64,000 bases of DNA from Lachnospiraceae bacterium. Lineage in GTDB: Bacteria > Bacillota > Clostridia > Lachnospirales > Lachnospiraceae. The stretch is taken from the NCBI GenBank assembly GCA_017469945.1, contig JAFUFI010000037.1, forward strand, positions 58,219-122,218, read 5' to 3'. The notes under the pieces were generated by a model. That model was not told where the DNA came from. It made no database searches and saw nothing but the letters and a program-made list of their open reading frames with translations. This document shows positions 63,933 to 64,000 of the stretch, piece by piece. Position 1 is the stretch's first letter. Each line of letters opens with the position of its first letter. A program made the position numbers and the translations under genes.

Positions 63933-63948
63933 CAAATTTATAAAAAAG

Positions 63949-64000
63949 CTCCCCGAGTAGGGCTCGAACCTACAACAACTCGGTTAACAGCCGAGTGCTC
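63949..64000 (-). tRNA. tRNA-Asn (anticodon GTT), partial
   Basis: The 3' two-thirds of a minus-strand tRNA, cut by the right edge. The anticodon loop reads CT-GTT-AA in a GGC/GCC-type stem (CTCGG/CCGAG), the T arm has TAGGTTCGAGCCCTA, and the acceptor 3' strand is TCGGGGA with a G discriminator. The 5' acceptor and D arm are outside the window. Confidence 0.9.

Overview
The window is a gene-dense chromosomal segment of a low-GC, strictly anaerobic Firmicute, most likely a member of the Lachnospiraceae (Butyrivibrio or a relative; the genus is my inference). The support is the gene set: SpoVG, MecA, a DnaD/DnaI-type primosome, GdpP, glgC-glgD, an F-ATPase with a sodium-type c subunit, pyruvate formate-lyase fermentation, a short clostridial 2[4Fe-4S] ferredoxin, and large hybrid kinases with an HD-GYP module. 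There are no rRNA genes, CRISPR arrays, transposases or phage genes. Most genes are on the minus strand.

Layout. 0-3 kb: a minus-strand operon of a TetR regulator, a glycosyltransferase-like protein and a sugar:cation symporter cut by the left edge. 3-8 kb: envelope genes (anchored protein, SGNH/MBOAT O-acylation pair, D,D-carboxypeptidase). 8-16 kb: pth-mfd, spoVG, glgC-glgD, and bioY with two BirA-type operators. 16-24 kb: prs, dnaD-dnaI, murC and a large anchored protein; a cluster of DnaA-box-like sequences lies between dnaD and murC. 24-31 kb: complete F1Fo ATP synthase operon with two extra small membrane genes, ending in a strong terminator. 31-39 kb: DUF402, HTH-Uma2, and a run of GH18, sua5/tsaC, rpiB, upp, dCMP deaminase and SleB-like genes. 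39-40 kb: a noncoding stretch, then mecA.

40.4-45.8 kb is the most unusual part. Pyruvate formate-lyase is split. A 679-residue protein carries the Cys-Cys active site but stops before the glycyl-radical domain. That domain is a separate 81-residue protein. Between them sits a 67-residue protein that copies the N-terminal half of the radical domain but replaces the radical loop with a four-cysteine tail. A PFL-activating enzyme, a ferredoxin too short for the supplied ORF list, a CxxC redox protein and a lipoprotein phosphoesterase surround it.

45.8-50 kb: a heterodimeric ABC exporter preceded by a previously unlisted 31-codon leader peptide and an attenuator-like terminator. 50-54 kb: gdpP-rplI-dnaB. 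54-60.5 kb: a signalling cluster of chemoreceptor, double-receiver response regulator and a 7TM hybrid kinase/HD-GYP protein broken by one frameshift at a seven-base homopolymer. 60.6-64 kb: rpsF-ssb-rpsR, corA, a patatin-like phospholipase and a tRNA cluster (Cys, Glu, Asn).

Together the genes cover core replication, translation and wall functions plus fermentative energy conservation: PFL yields acetyl-CoA and formate, ferredoxin carries electrons, and the ATPase couples ATP to an ion gradient that is predicted to be sodium.
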